Assembly (NCBI RefSeq): GCF_000311865.1
Contig: NZ_HE978580.1
Span: 500,673 to 564,672, forward strand
Source of the DNA: Peptoniphilus obesi ph1
GTDB taxonomy: Bacteria; Bacillota; Clostridia; Tissierellales; Peptoniphilaceae
DNA: 64,000 nt
Direction of reading: 5' to 3'
Under the pieces are notes generated by a model. The model saw nothing but the letters and a program-made list of their open reading frames with translations, did not search any database and had not been told where the DNA came from. Every line of letters starts with the position of its first letter. The first letter of the stretch is position 1. Both the position numbers and the translations under genes were made by a program. Positions 26,089 to 35,231 of this stretch are shown here, one piece after another.

Positions 26089-27389
26089 TCTAGCACATCT
26101 CCTATGTCATTTCTTATTAAATCTTCGTAAGTTTCTCTTCTTACAATAAGTTTTGCCTCATCACTTACTGCTATCATGGCTGGTTTTTCAATCTGGTTAT
26201 AATTGCTAGCCATTGAATACCCATAGGCTCCAGTTGAAGAAACTAAGATTAAATCTTCATCATCGACCTTTGGAAGTTTTATATCTTTTATAATTACATC
26301 TCCCGATTCGCAACATTTTCCAGCAAGCGTATAGACCACTTCATCTTTATCATTCATCTTATTGGTGATTGCTGCTTCGTACTTTGCTCCGTACAAGGCA
26401 GGTCTTATATTATCTGTCATACCGCCGTCTATAAATATATAATTTTTACCAGAATAGGTTTCCTTCACTGAACAGGCCTTGTATAAAGTGTGGCCAGCAT
26501 TTGCTATTAGAGATCTTCCTGGTTCAATGGATATAATTTTTACATCTAATTTGTTTTTTTCTAGGCTAGTTTTTATGTTTTCTGCATAAGATTCTAAAAA
26601 TTTCCCTAGTTTGAAAGGACTATCTTCTTCTGTGTAGTAGATTCCAAATCCTCCACCCAAGTTTAATTCTTCTATTTTTATGCCAAGTCTTTCTTCTAAC
26701 TTCTTTGCGTATTCTATGACCCTATCTGCTTCTTTGAAAAAAGAATCTTCTGCAAAAACTTGCGATCCTATATGAGCGTGCAGGCCAGCAAAGTCAAAGT
26801 TTTGGTTTTTCGAAATTTCTTCTATAAAAGAAATTGTCCCATCATCAAAGATAGATAGTCCAAATTTAGAATCATTTTTAGAGGTTGCAATATATTCGTG
26901 AGTATGGGCATCAATTCCTGGATTTATTCTAAGCAAGACTCTTTGCTTTTTGCCTTTTTCTTTTATGAGTTTATCCAAGTTTTCATATTCTTTTTTATTA
27001 TCTATAACTATTGTTCCTATTTCATTATCCAATGCAAAATTTAATTCCTGGATCAGCTTGTTGTTTCCATGAAAATAGATTTTTTTAGGATTAAAACCAG
27101 CCTTTATTATGGTGTAGAGTTCTCCTCCACTCACTGCATCCATGTGTAGATCTTGTTTTCCAACAAGTTTTGCAATGTATAAGTTTAATAGAGCCTTTGA
27201 AGCATATATAATATGACTTTCAAATTTATCAGATTTAAATTTTTCTTTATACTTTTCGCATCTTTCTACAAAGTAATCTTCATCTATTATGTAAAGTGGT
27301 GTATCAAACTTTTCTGCCAATTCCGTCATAGAAAATTTTCCCAGATAAAGTTCATTTTCCCTTACTTTTAAATTTCCAAATAATTTCAT
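26085..27389 (-). CDS. lysA: Diaminopimelate decarboxylase
   Basis: 434 residues from ATG 27389, which has GGAGGG 3 nt upstream; the longer open frame to 27446 runs into the riboswitch terminator and is rejected. PLP lysine in IIYASKALLN, then MDAVSGGELYT, the glycine-rich NLGGGFGIYY, IEPGRSLIANAGH and the substrate cysteine in KCCESGDVII. It converts meso-DAP to lysine. First gene of the operon, directly behind the lysine riboswitch. Confidence 0.97.
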   Translation of the reverse strand: MKLFGNLKVRENELYLGKFSMTELAEKFDTPLYIIDEDYFVERCEKYKEKFKSDKFESHIIYASKALLNLYIAKLVGKQDLHMDAVSGGELYTIIKAGFNPKKIYFHGNNKLIQELNFALDNEIGTIVIDNKKEYENLDKLIKEKGKKQRVLLRINPGIDAHTHEYIATSKNDSKFGLSIFDDGTISFIEEISKNQNFDFAGLHAHIGSQVFAEDSFFKEADRVIEYAKKLEERLGIKIEELNLGGGFGIYYTEEDSPFKLGKFLESYAENIKTSLEKNKLDVKIISIEPGRSLIANAGHTLYKACSVKETYSGKNYIFIDGGMTDNIRPALYGAKYEAAITNKMNDKDEVVYTLAGKCCESGDVIIKDIKLPKVDDEDLILVSSTGAYGYSMASNYNQIEKPAMIAVSDEAKLIVRRETYEDLIRNDIGDVLE

Positions 27390-27418
27390 AATCCCTCCAA
27401 ATATATATAAAAAAATAT

Positions 27419-27450
27419 ATAAAAAAACTGTGAGCAAAAGACTCACAGTA
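27419..27450 (-). terminator. Expression-platform terminator of the lysine riboswitch
   Basis: Minus-strand stem ACTGTGAG/CTCACAGT (27448-27441 and 27433-27426) followed by seven U, directly after the aptamer P1 and 30 bp before lysA. Lysine binding would favour this hairpin. Confidence 0.85.
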
Positions 27451-27607
27451 GATAGCTTTTGCCCTCAATAACTAAAGCACTTCTTTACAAAAATGGGCAT
27501 TCTCATAAAGACAGTTATGTACATATTTTGCACATACCCAGGTTTCCCTTCGGCGATTTTTCCTTTCGTTTCCTAATAATAAAAATCGCAGCCTCTTTAG
27601 CTATCGC
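27450..27607 (-). promoter_or_regulatory. Lysine riboswitch (L box) aptamer
   Basis: P1 is formed by GATAGC (27605-27600) and GCTATC (27455-27450). Conserved core elements on the minus strand include AAAGAGGCTGCGA at the 5' side, AATCGCCGAAGG at the P3/J region, and the ACTGTC...GAGAATGCCC 3' part. Position before lysA, the downstream terminator and the lysine operon agree. It should shut off transcription of lysA-lysC-dapA-dapB-ddh when lysine is plentiful. Confidence 0.9.
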
Positions 27608-27626
27608 ACATGATTAAATTTTGATT

Positions 27627-27655
27627 ATAATAACACCTAAAATTCCTTTTGTCAA
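27627..27655 (-). promoter_or_regulatory. Promoter of the lysine operon
   Basis: Minus-strand TTGACA (27655-27650), 17-bp spacer and TATTAT (27632-27627), about 20 bp before the riboswitch P1. A TATAAT three bases further has a 20-bp spacer and is less likely. The stretch 27656-27845 upstream of it is AT-rich and shows no gene. Confidence 0.7.
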
Positions 27656-27845
27656 ATAAATCTATAAAGTTTTAATAAAAATCTTATATTTTATTAAAAT
27701 TAGTGGTTTTTTAATAGGTTTAAAGTCTTGATTTTTGATTTTACTTATTTATTAAAGTTTATATATTTCTAAAATTTCATTTTGTATTTTTAATATAGAT
27801 TTCAAATCCTAAATTCAAATAAAAAAATAATAGCTTTAAAAGACA

Positions 27846-27876
27846 TAAAAAATACTGACCCTCAGGTCAGTATCTT
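27846..27876 (-). terminator. Terminator after the DapF-fold racemase gene
   Basis: Minus-strand stem ATACTGACC/GGTCAGTAT (27873-27865/27860-27852) followed by a U-run. Confidence 0.75.
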
Positions 27877-27886
27877 TTAATCTTCA

Positions 27887-28771
27887 TTAAAATAAATTAT
27901 CTGTTTCTTCTTCAGAATTTTCTTCATCTTTAAGAGTTTTTTGGTATTCTTCTTTTACTTCTTTTTCGACTTCTTCTGAAATATCTATTTGAATTCTCTT
28001 AACTTCAGATAATTCTATAGGTCCGCCGATTAATACTTTTACAGCGCCTTCTTGATCTTTTTCAACTATTAATTCAAGATCTCCATTAGGTTCCTTTATT
28101 AATTCTTTAAACTCATCATTATCTTGGCTCAAATAGTAGCCTAGAGCTGCTGTTCCTGATCCACAAGAAGATTCTCTAAATAAAGTATTTGTTTCTGTAA
28201 CATTTACATATGGTATTAGTTCAGACTTTTCTTTGTTGTAGAACATAACCCCATAAGCCTTTGCATCTATTTCAGATTTTAGTTTTTCTAAAGCTTTGTC
28301 TACAAAGTCTTTGTCTTCTTCCCTATCATCTACTATAAGATGAGTTATTCCTTGAAGTTCAAAAGCCTTGTATTTTTTAGAATCAAGTTCAATTTCATGA
28401 ACAGCACTTGGTGCTTCAAGTGCTATATAAGCAGTATTTTTATTTGTATCGGCTATAACATTTACTGGATGGTCTATACCACTAACATAAACTTCCATAT
28501 TAAATTCGCCTTTTTCTTCTAAAAATGTTGCAGAATAAAGTCCATATGCCCTAGTAGCATTTGCACAAAATTCTCCACCTGTCATGTCTAATCTTAGTGG
28601 TGGGCCTTCATAGGCTGGAGAAATAAATCCAACTTGTTCTACTGTTGGGTCTATTTGTTTCATTATTGCATCTTGATACGCTTTTCTGTAGCCAGGATAT
28701 ACTGGCCAAACTACAAATCCTGTTATATTTCCTGCTGGATTAGCTCTAAAGTATTGAAATCCTTGTTTCAT
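27887..28771 (-). CDS. DapF-fold cofactor-independent amino acid racemase/epimerase, candidate histidine racemase
   Basis: 294 residues. Two half-domains each keep a cysteine in the DapF manner: TGGEFCANATRA (Cys at ~68) and RESSCGSGTAALGYY (Cys at ~203). The remaining sequence differs from DapF, and the C-terminal ~35 residues are an acidic tail (EEVEKEVKEEY, DEENSEEETDN). The adjacent lysine operon uses Ddh, so a true DapF is not required. The neighbours handle formiminoglutamate, the breakdown product of histidine. A cofactor-independent histidine racemase of this fold has been reported from Fusobacterium nucleatum, so that role is a fair guess. Only 1 bp separates it from glmL. Substrate is unproven. 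Confidence 0.7.
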   Translation of the reverse strand: MKQGFQYFRANPAGNITGFVVWPVYPGYRKAYQDAIMKQIDPTVEQVGFISPAYEGPPLRLDMTGGEFCANATRAYGLYSATFLEEKGEFNMEVYVSGIDHPVNVIADTNKNTAYIALEAPSAVHEIELDSKKYKAFELQGITHLIVDDREEDKDFVDKALEKLKSEIDAKAYGVMFYNKEKSELIPYVNVTETNTLFRESSCGSGTAALGYYLSQDNDEFKELIKEPNGDLELIVEKDQEGAVKVLIGGPIELSEVKRIQIDISEEVEKEVKEEYQKTLKDEENSEEETDNLF

Positions 28772-28772
28772 A

Positions 28773-30152
28773 TTATCTCACTTTCCTCAAATCTTTCTTC
28801 ATAATTCTAATTGCAACTTCCGGATATTCCATGCTCAAAAGTCCCATAGCTGATAGGATATAATCACTATCTATATAATAGTCTGGACTTTTTGGACTTA
28901 AAGACATTGGATCATCATTTTCCACAGATGATAATATACTTCTTGGATCTTTAGCATGAACTAAAACTCCACCTGTACCTATTATAGTCTTTAGTTTAGT
29001 AAGATCTTTTCCTGTTTGATAGTAGACATATCTTGTCTTGGTAAATCTTTTAGTTAGATTACCTACGTGACGGGCAACAGCATGTTCTGTAGCCACACTA
29101 GCCATGGCACTATCAAACTCATAATCTTCATCTGTCTCTGGTACAAATTTTATATTATCAGCTCTGTATCTACAATTTTTTTCGATATCTATATCCTCAT
29201 TCTTTAAATATTTTAGAATATCATCTTTTCCAACAGCCTCATACAATGATTCTGCTGAATATCTCATACCAAGGTCTCCTTCAACTGTTCTTTTTGCAAG
29301 AGGTTCAAGAAGTCCTTCGTAAATTATTGTCCTATCTGTAGGGTGTCCATAGCCAATAGAATGGACATCTGTTGTAGCTCCCCCAATGTCTACTACCATC
29401 AAGTCTCCAACGCCTTCTTCATCGCCAGAGCCTAGAGATAACATTTGTGCAGCTTTTATAACTGCTTGAGGTGTAGGCATTAAGATACTATCAATTTCGC
29501 CCTTCATACTATTCATACCCTTAGCCTTAACAATTCTATCCATAAATATTTGTCTAATTGTTTCTCTAGCGCCTTCAGGATTAAGAATATTTACTGCCGG
29601 CATTACATTATCAGTTACATAAATATCCATGCCTGCATCTTCAAATATTTTAGAAACTTCATCTACTATTCTAGAGTTAACTGAAACTACAATTGGAACT
29701 TTAACTTTAGTTGAAGCAAGTCTTTTCGCATTATTTATAACATTATTTCTGTTGCCATGTTCAGTTCCTCCAGAAAATAAAATTATATCACAAGGTGATT
29801 GTTTAATTTCCTCTAAATCTTCATCAGGCAATTCATAATAATATGTTTTTAGTATCCTAGCTCCGGCACCTAAAGCTGATCTTGTCGCTGCTTCTGCTGT
29901 TAAGTTTTTTGTTAGTCCTATAGCTATCATCTTTAAACCACCAGCTGCAGATGAACAAGCAAGTATTTTATCTGGTTTAACTTCGTAGCCAAGATCTTCA
30001 CTCATTTTAGATAGTGCTTCTTCATAGCCAACTTTTACATCAGTTTCTACAGTCGTTATTCCATTACTCCTTGCTATAATTTCTTCCTTATCCATATCAA
30101 CTAAAGTCAACTTAGTATAGGTTGAGCCAAAATCTACTAAAAGTATATTCAA
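28773..30152 (-). CDS. glmL: GlmL/MutL-family protein (glutamate-mutase reactivase-like ATPase)
   Basis: 459 residues from TTG 30152, which has AAGGTGG 5 nt upstream; a GTG at 30161 overlaps that site. The start NILLVDFGSTYTKLTLVD is the phosphate-1 motif of the actin/Hsp70 ATPase superfamily, and MVVDIGGATTDVHS is the second. IILFSGGTEHGNRNNVINNA and IIGTGGVLVHAKDPR match the GlmL family. Members accompany B12-dependent mutases (glutamate mutase, ornithine aminomutase) and are thought to exchange damaged cofactor. No mutase subunit is in this window. It lies behind the fchA terminator with only a weak TATAAT of its own. Confidence 0.85.
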   Translation of the reverse strand: MNILLVDFGSTYTKLTLVDMDKEEIIARSNGITTVETDVKVGYEEALSKMSEDLGYEVKPDKILACSSAAGGLKMIAIGLTKNLTAEAATRSALGAGARILKTYYYELPDEDLEEIKQSPCDIILFSGGTEHGNRNNVINNAKRLASTKVKVPIVVSVNSRIVDEVSKIFEDAGMDIYVTDNVMPAVNILNPEGARETIRQIFMDRIVKAKGMNSMKGEIDSILMPTPQAVIKAAQMLSLGSGDEEGVGDLMVVDIGGATTDVHSIGYGHPTDRTIIYEGLLEPLAKRTVEGDLGMRYSAESLYEAVGKDDILKYLKNEDIDIEKNCRYRADNIKFVPETDEDYEFDSAMASVATEHAVARHVGNLTKRFTKTRYVYYQTGKDLTKLKTIIGTGGVLVHAKDPRSILSSVENDDPMSLSPKSPDYYIDSDYILSAMGLLSMEYPEVAIRIMKKDLRKVR

Positions 30153-30233
30153 TATTACCACCTTCCATTAACTTCTCTATTCAATTTACTAAATTTATTT
30201 AATTTATCGATACTAAAATTATACATCAATAAT

Positions 30234-30266
30234 CAAAAAAAAGAAGGACCAATTGATCCTTCTTTT
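30234..30266 (-). terminator. Terminator after fchA
   Basis: Minus-strand stem AAGAAGGATC/GGTCCTTCTT, fully paired with one U-G, loop AATT, followed by eight U. It separates ftcD-fhs-fchA from glmL-racemase. Confidence 0.8.
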
Positions 30267-30282
30267 CAATATTATGATTTAA

Positions 30283-30912
30283 TTATTCGATTTCAGCTTC
30301 AACTTGTTTAACAATTGGAGCGATTCTTTCGTCAACTTCTTTTAAAGTCTTAGCCATTTTATCTTTAAGATCTTTTACATATGCTTCATCTTTAATTGAT
30401 CCAAGGTTGATTTTAACATTGTAGAAAGCTCCTGTTACAGCTAGTTTAATGTTAAGAACACCAACACCAACATCAGTGATAGCATTTTTGTTTCCTTTTT
30501 CAACTAATTTTTCAGCATAGTCGATTAATTCAACAGTTTTCATACCAACTGTGAAAGGTACATTTGCTGCATTTTTGTATTCTTCTTGAATTTTTGCAGA
30601 TCTTGCAGCTTTTTCTTCGTCAGTTGATTTTGGAAGTTTGAAAGCATCGATAACTCCGTTGAAAGAGTTAGCATCTTTATCTATGAAATCAGTAAATTCT
30701 TCGTGGTATTTTGCAAGTTCATCCACTAATGGTTTCATTTCTTCATGAACATCAGTGTAGTTTTTACTTTTTACAGTTAAGTTTGCAACCATACCAAGTA
30801 AAGCTGCTGCTTGAGCTGCTGCTAAAGCAGATACTGATCCACCACCTGGTGCTGGAGAATCTGAAGCTGTTTCAGCTACGAAATCTTTAACTGATAAATC
30901 TTTTAACATCAT
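30283..30912 (-). CDS. fchA: Formimino-THF cyclodeaminase / methenyl-THF cyclohydrolase (FchA type)
   Basis: 209 residues, all-helical. The N-terminal SDSPAPGGGSVSALAAAQAA and LLGMVANLTVKSKN are the FTCD cyclodeaminase signature, and DKDANSFNGVIDAFKLPKST follows. It takes 5-formimino-THF to 5,10-methenyl-THF plus ammonia, and may also hydrolyse methenyl-THF. The order ftcD-fhs-fchA with gaps of 38 and 17 bp makes one operon. Confidence 0.92.
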   Translation of the reverse strand: MMLKDLSVKDFVAETASDSPAPGGGSVSALAAAQAAALLGMVANLTVKSKNYTDVHEEMKPLVDELAKYHEEFTDFIDKDANSFNGVIDAFKLPKSTDEEKAARSAKIQEEYKNAANVPFTVGMKTVELIDYAEKLVEKGNKNAITDVGVGVLNIKLAVTGAFYNVKINLGSIKDEAYVKDLKDKMAKTLKEVDERIAPIVKQVEAEIE

Positions 30913-30929
30913 TTATTTATTCCTCCTTA

Positions 30930-32609
30930 TTAGAATAAACCTGTCATTTGTCCGTCTGCAGTTATATCCATCTTGTCAGCTGCTGGAACTTTTGGAAGTC
31001 CTGGCATAACCATGATGTTACCAGTTTCACAAACTATAAAGCCAGCTCCTGCTGAAACTCTAACTGTTTGTACGATAATTTCAAATCCTTCAGGTGCTCC
31101 AACTGCTTTTGGATCATCAGAGAATGAGAATTGAGTTTTTGCCATACATAGAGGCATTTTATCAAGACCAAGTTCTTCAAGTTTTGCAACTTCTTTTTTA
31201 GCCTTTGGTGTAAGAGTAACTTTTGCTCCGTGATAGTAATCTTTAACAAGAACATTAAGTTTTTCTTCAATTGAAAGTTTTTCATCGTAAAGATGTTTGA
31301 AGTTAGCTGGTTGTTCGTCAGTAAGTTTAACAACTTTTTCAGCAAGGTCCTTAACACCTTCGCCACCTTTTGCCCAACCTTCGCATAGAGAAACTTCTAC
31401 GCCGTATTCTTTACATTTTTCGATTAATTTATTAATTTCTGCATCAGTATCTTGAGCAAATTTGTTAACTGCAACAATTACTGGTACACCGAATTTTTTA
31501 AGGTTTTCAATGTGACGTCCTAAGTTAGCAAATCCCTTATCAAGAGCTTCTACATTTTCTTCTTTAAGGTTATCCTTAGGAACTCCACCGTGCATCTTAA
31601 GTGCTTTTATTGTAGCAACGATAACAGCTGCATCTGGTTTTAAGCCACCAAGTCTACATTTGATATCAAAGAATTTTTCTGCTCCAAGGTCAGCACCGAA
31701 TCCTGCTTCTGTAACAAGATAATCTGACATCTTAAGACCAAGTTTTGTAGCTATTAATGAGTTACATCCGTGTGCAATGTTTGCGAAAGGTCCACCATGA
31801 ATTAGAGCTGGAGTATGTTCAAGAGTTTGAACAATGTTTGGTTTTATAGCATCTTTAAGAAGCATTGCCATAGCACCTTGTGCATTTAAGTCTCCTGCTG
31901 TTACAGGTTGTCCATCTTTGTTGTAAGCTACAACCATTTTTGATAGTCTAGTTTTTAAATCTTCAAGATTTGATGATAGACAAAGAGCTGCCATGATTTC
32001 AGATGCTACTGTGATCATGAAGTGGTCTTCTCTTGGATATCCGCAAGCTTTTCCACCTAGAGCTACTGTTACGTTTCTAAGAGCTCTATCATTCATGTCA
32101 AGTACTCTTTTCCAAGTAATTTGTCTAATATCTATATTAAGTTTGTTTCCTTGGTGAATGTGGTTGTCAATAAGTGCAGAAAGTAAGTTGTTTGCTGCAG
32201 TCATTGCGTGAAGGTCACCTGTGAAGTGTAGGTTGATATCTTCCATTGGTACTACTTGTGAGTATCCACCACCTGCTGCTCCACCTTTAACACCAAATAC
32301 TGGTCCTAGTGATGGTTCTCTAAGAGCTACAACAGATTTTTTACCAATTTTGTTAAGACCTTGAGTAAGTCCAATTGATACAGTTGATTTACCTTCTCCT
32401 GCTGGAGTTGGAGTGATTGCTGTAACAAGGATTAATTTTCCGTCTTCATTTTTTTCTAATCTTTCGATTGCATCAAAAGAAATTTTTGCTTTATATTTAC
32501 CGTAAAGTTCTAGGTCATCTTCTTTAAGACCTACTTTTGCAGCAACGTCGACAATTGGTTCTAACTCGCAAGCATCAGCGATTTCGATATCAGTTTTAAA
32601 TTCAGTCAT
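30930..32609 (-). CDS. fhs: Formate-tetrahydrofolate ligase
   Basis: 559 residues, full length. P-loop [20 protein letters not shown] at 66-85, [33 protein letters not shown] and [11 protein letters not shown] are intact. The enzyme interconverts formate plus ATP plus THF with 10-formyl-THF. Between ftcD and fchA it probably runs backwards, giving ATP and formate from formimino-derived C1 units. Confidence 0.97.
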   Translation of the reverse strand: MTEFKTDIEIADACELEPIVDVAAKVGLKEDDLELYGKYKAKISFDAIERLEKNEDGKLILVTAITPTPAGEGKSTVSIGLTQGLNKIGKKSVVALREPSLGPVFGVKGGAAGGGYSQVVPMEDINLHFTGDLHAMTAANNLLSALIDNHIHQGNKLNIDIRQITWKRVLDMNDRALRNVTVALGGKACGYPREDHFMITVASEIMAALCLSSNLEDLKTRLSKMVVAYNKDGQPVTAGDLNAQGAMAMLLKDAIKPNIVQTLEHTPALIHGGPFANIAHGCNSLIATKLGLKMSDYLVTEAGFGADLGAEKFFDIKCRLGGLKPDAAVIVATIKALKMHGGVPKDNLKEENVEALDKGFANLGRHIENLKKFGVPVIVAVNKFAQDTDAEINKLIEKCKEYGVEVSLCEGWAKGGEGVKDLAEKVVKLTDEQPANFKHLYDEKLSIEEKLNVLVKDYYHGAKVTLTPKAKKEVAKLEELGLDKMPLCMAKTQFSFSDDPKAVGAPEGFEIIVQTVRVSAGAGFIVCETGNIMVMPGLPKVPAADKMDITADGQMTGLF

Positions 32610-32647
32610 ATAAGCCTCCCTTTTATTTTCTTTATTTTAACTAACTA

Positions 32648-33541
32648 TTATTCTTCAATTAGAAGAGTTTCAATAACTTGTTCTGGTTTTAAATCTTCAA
32701 TTTGCATGTAGTATGCAGCAGAATCAATAAGTGCTTGAAGTGGAAGTAAACCGATTAGTTCACTGTTAGCAACAGTTACACCGTAACGTTTAGCTTCGAA
32801 TTTAATCATTTCAAGAGCTTGGTAGATTCTTGTTTTTTCATAATTTACAAGGTTCATTGATACTTGTACTTGGCCTTTTTCTTCTAGAGCAAGTCCTATA
32901 CCTTTAACGAATCTTAGTCCTCCACCGATGTGACGAACTTTTTTAGCAATTGCTTGAGCAATTTCTAATTTGTCAGTATTTAAGTTTACGTTAAATGCAA
33001 CTAAGTGGAATCTTGCTGCAACACCTGTTACACCACTTTTAGCGTTCATTTCTTGTGGTCCAAAATCTGGTTTCCATTCAGGTTGTTGAATCTTTTCAAA
33101 GAAAGCTTCATATTGTCCTTTTCTAACCTTAGCTAGATTTTGTCTTTCAGGAGTAGTAGCAGCATCTTCATATAGGTAAACAGGAATTCCCATTTCTCCT
33201 ATTGCTTTACCAACTTCTTTTGCATATTCTACGCAATCTTCAGTTGTAACTTCTGTTACTGGAACAAATGGAACAACGTCAACTGCTCCCATTCTTGGGT
33301 GAGCGCCTTCGTGTTTTGTCATGTCAATTACTTCAGTAGCTACCTTAACTGATTCAAGAACAGCTTTAATAACTGCTTCTGGTTCACCAATAACTTCAAC
33401 AACTAGTCTGTTGTGGTCCTTATCTGGTTGGTAGTCAATTAATTTTACATTTTCTTTAGCTCTAAAGCATTCAACAATTTTATCGATCTTTTCAGCATCT
33501 CTTCCCTCAGAATAGTTGGGAATACACATTACTCTTTTCAT
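32648..33541 (-). CDS. ftcD: Glutamate formimidoyltransferase
   Basis: 297 residues, the size of the stand-alone formiminotransferase (N and C subdomains, without the cyclodeaminase part, which is fchA here). N-terminal VMCIPNYSEGRDAEKI, the catalytic-His segment KHEGAHPRMGAVDVVPFVPV and RHIGGGLRFVKGIGL fit the family. It moves the formimino group of formiminoglutamate to THF, releasing glutamate. That is the last step of THF-dependent histidine breakdown. No hutH/U/I genes are in the window. Confidence 0.95.
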   Translation of the reverse strand: MKRVMCIPNYSEGRDAEKIDKIVECFRAKENVKLIDYQPDKDHNRLVVEVIGEPEAVIKAVLESVKVATEVIDMTKHEGAHPRMGAVDVVPFVPVTEVTTEDCVEYAKEVGKAIGEMGIPVYLYEDAATTPERQNLAKVRKGQYEAFFEKIQQPEWKPDFGPQEMNAKSGVTGVAARFHLVAFNVNLNTDKLEIAQAIAKKVRHIGGGLRFVKGIGLALEEKGQVQVSMNLVNYEKTRIYQALEMIKFEAKRYGVTVANSELIGLLPLQALIDSAAYYMQIEDLKPEQVIETLLIEE

Positions 33542-33661
33542 CTTTTACCTCCTAGTAAATCATAATATTACTTTCGCTTATATTTTTATCAACAATTAAT
33601 CTGTAAATCGTCAAAAATTTTTATACAATTTAACCGATTAATTTGTTCGCTCTACAATACA

Positions 33662-33689
33662 ATTATAGCTTAACCAGTTGAAATTTCAA
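33662..33689 (-). promoter_or_regulatory. Promoter of ftcD-fhs-fchA, with overlapping palindrome
   Basis: Minus-strand TTGAAA (33689-33684), 16-bp spacer, TATAAT (33667-33662), ~120 bp before ftcD. The -35 lies in the 12-bp perfect palindrome TTGAAATTTCAA (33678-33689), a possible operator. The rest of 33542-33837 is AT-rich with no gene visible. Confidence 0.55.
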
Positions 33690-33837
33690 GCATAAGTGAA
33701 AAAGTAAATCATTTTCTCTTATAATCGCTTAAAATTTTTGTAAAATATGTATTTATTTAAGAAATCTTACTATTTAAAATTATTTATAGAAATTTTTACC
33801 TAAATTTAAAACTTTTCTTATAAAAATTTACTTAAAT

Positions 33838-33880
33838 ACAAAAAAAGTAGTCATTTAGTAAAATTTCTAAATAACTACTC
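33838..33880 (-). terminator. Terminator after the D,D-carboxypeptidase gene
   Basis: Minus-strand 13-bp stem AGTAGTTATTTAG/CTAAATGACTACT (one G-U) followed by seven U, 17 bp after the stop at 33897. Confidence 0.8.
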
Positions 33881-33896
33881 TTTAATTACTTAAATC

Positions 33897-35231
33897 TTAT
33901 GCAGCCTCATCAATTTTTATAAAAATATCTTCATAAACATTTTTTATCTTGCTTAAAATTCCCTTTTGGGAAACCCTATCTTTTACAATTAAATCAAGTT
34001 TTAAAACTTCTTCGCCCTTCATATAATACTTTACATAACCAATATTTTCTCCAACGTCTATTGGAGCCTTTAGTCCAGGCTTGTAGAAAAACTTTCTCTC
34101 AAATTCGCTTTCTCCATCCCAAAGTGCTGATCCTTGATTTTTTACATATACATTTGTTTTTTCATCTGCTGCATCTTCAATTGATATAACATCTTCTGGC
34201 TCATTTTCATTGCCAACCAAGATATATTGGTATTTTTCAAGACCTTCGCTCATAAGCCTATTAGCTGCAACATATCTCATCCAATCATTTGGACATCCAG
34301 TTACAATTCCTATAAGTCTTGTGTCCAAAGTTTTTTCTCCATCAGCTTTTTTAACACCTGTTGCTATAAGACATCTTCCAGAAGCATTTGTGTAGCCAGT
34401 TTTTAAACCATCAATTCCTTCTGTGATTCCAAGAGTTGGGTTTGTGTTGTATTCTATAAAGTTTCTTTCAGGATTTTCTATCTTTGGCTTAGAAGTAATT
34501 TCTAAAAGTTCTGGATAGCTAGAAATTAATTCTCTCGAAAGTATAAACATCTCTCTTGTTGTCATCTTATTATAATCTTCGATAGCATAGTCTGTAAGTC
34601 CAGTTGGATTTACCATGTGAGCATTTTTCAAACCCAATTCCCTGCACTTTTCATTCATCATATTGACAAATTCTTCCTTGCTACCACCAACATATTTTGC
34701 CAAGGCTGTGATCGCATCGTTTCCTGAAACTATAAGTGAAGCTTCCAAGAGTTCAGAAACTGTTTTTATATCATTTTCCTGTAATTTATAAGAAGATCCT
34801 GGCAATGATGCAGCTTCATTATCAATCAATACTGTATCAGTCTTTGATATAGTTCCTCTTTTTATTTCATCCATAACTACAAAAACTGAAACCAACTTGG
34901 AAGTAGATGCCATAGGTCTGACTTCATCTATGTTATAAGATTGTAAAATTTGTCCACTCTTATAATCTCCCAATAAATAAGATTTTGTAAGCTCTGTTAG
35001 ATTTTTTTGCTTGTATTCTTCTATTTTTAGAGCCTCTTCATATGTAGCCCTTTGGACCCCATCTTTTGTCGGTACAAATATATTTTGATTTCTAATTTCT
35101 TTGTTGCCTTCAAAGACATCAATTGTATCTTGCAAGCTGGTGTTAGGGTTTTGAATAGCAGCCTGCTCTGCATTTACAATTGTTGGAAAAAATATGGCAA
35201 AAGCCATTAGAAATATAAAAATTTTCTTCAA
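33897..35231 (-). CDS. D-alanyl-D-alanine carboxypeptidase (peptidase S11, DacF/PBP5-like)
   Basis: 444 residues from TTG 35231, which has GAGGTGA 5 nt upstream; the GTG at 35240 is inside that site. Signal peptide IFIFLMAFAIFFPTIVNA. Catalytic motifs: SxxK in MASTSKLVSVF, SxN in IVSGNDAITAL and KTG in DGLKTGYTNASG. A C-terminal beta domain (~345-440) with a final amphipathic stretch (KIKNVYEDIFIKID) probably peels onto the membrane. It trims the terminal D-Ala of peptidoglycan stem peptides. Confidence 0.93.
   Translation of the reverse strand: MKKIFIFLMAFAIFFPTIVNAEQAAIQNPNTSLQDTIDVFEGNKEIRNQNIFVPTKDGVQRATYEEALKIEEYKQKNLTELTKSYLLGDYKSGQILQSYNIDEVRPMASTSKLVSVFVVMDEIKRGTISKTDTVLIDNEAASLPGSSYKLQENDIKTVSELLEASLIVSGNDAITALAKYVGGSKEEFVNMMNEKCRELGLKNAHMVNPTGLTDYAIEDYNKMTTREMFILSRELISSYPELLEITSKPKIENPERNFIEYNTNPTLGITEGIDGLKTGYTNASGRCLIATGVKKADGEKTLDTRLIGIVTGCPNDWMRYVAANRLMSEGLEKYQYILVGNENEPEDVISIEDAADEKTNVYVKNQGSALWDGESEFERKFFYKPGLKAPIDVGENIGYVKYYMKGEEVLKLDLIVKDRVSQKGILSKIKNVYEDIFIKIDEAA

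Noticed and set aside
27390-27446. N-terminal extension of LysA
   Set aside because: The extension is the translated riboswitch terminator; the ATG at 27389 has GGAGGG upstream.
27887-28771. Annotation as diaminopimelate epimerase DapF
   Set aside because: Both cysteine motifs are DapF-like, but the remaining sequence and acidic tail differ, the gene is paired with glmL, and the local pathway uses Ddh, which needs no DapF.
31034-31366. Minus-strand frame inside fhs
   Set aside because: It is in another frame of a fully conserved formate-THF ligase, with lysine/leucine-rich shadow composition.
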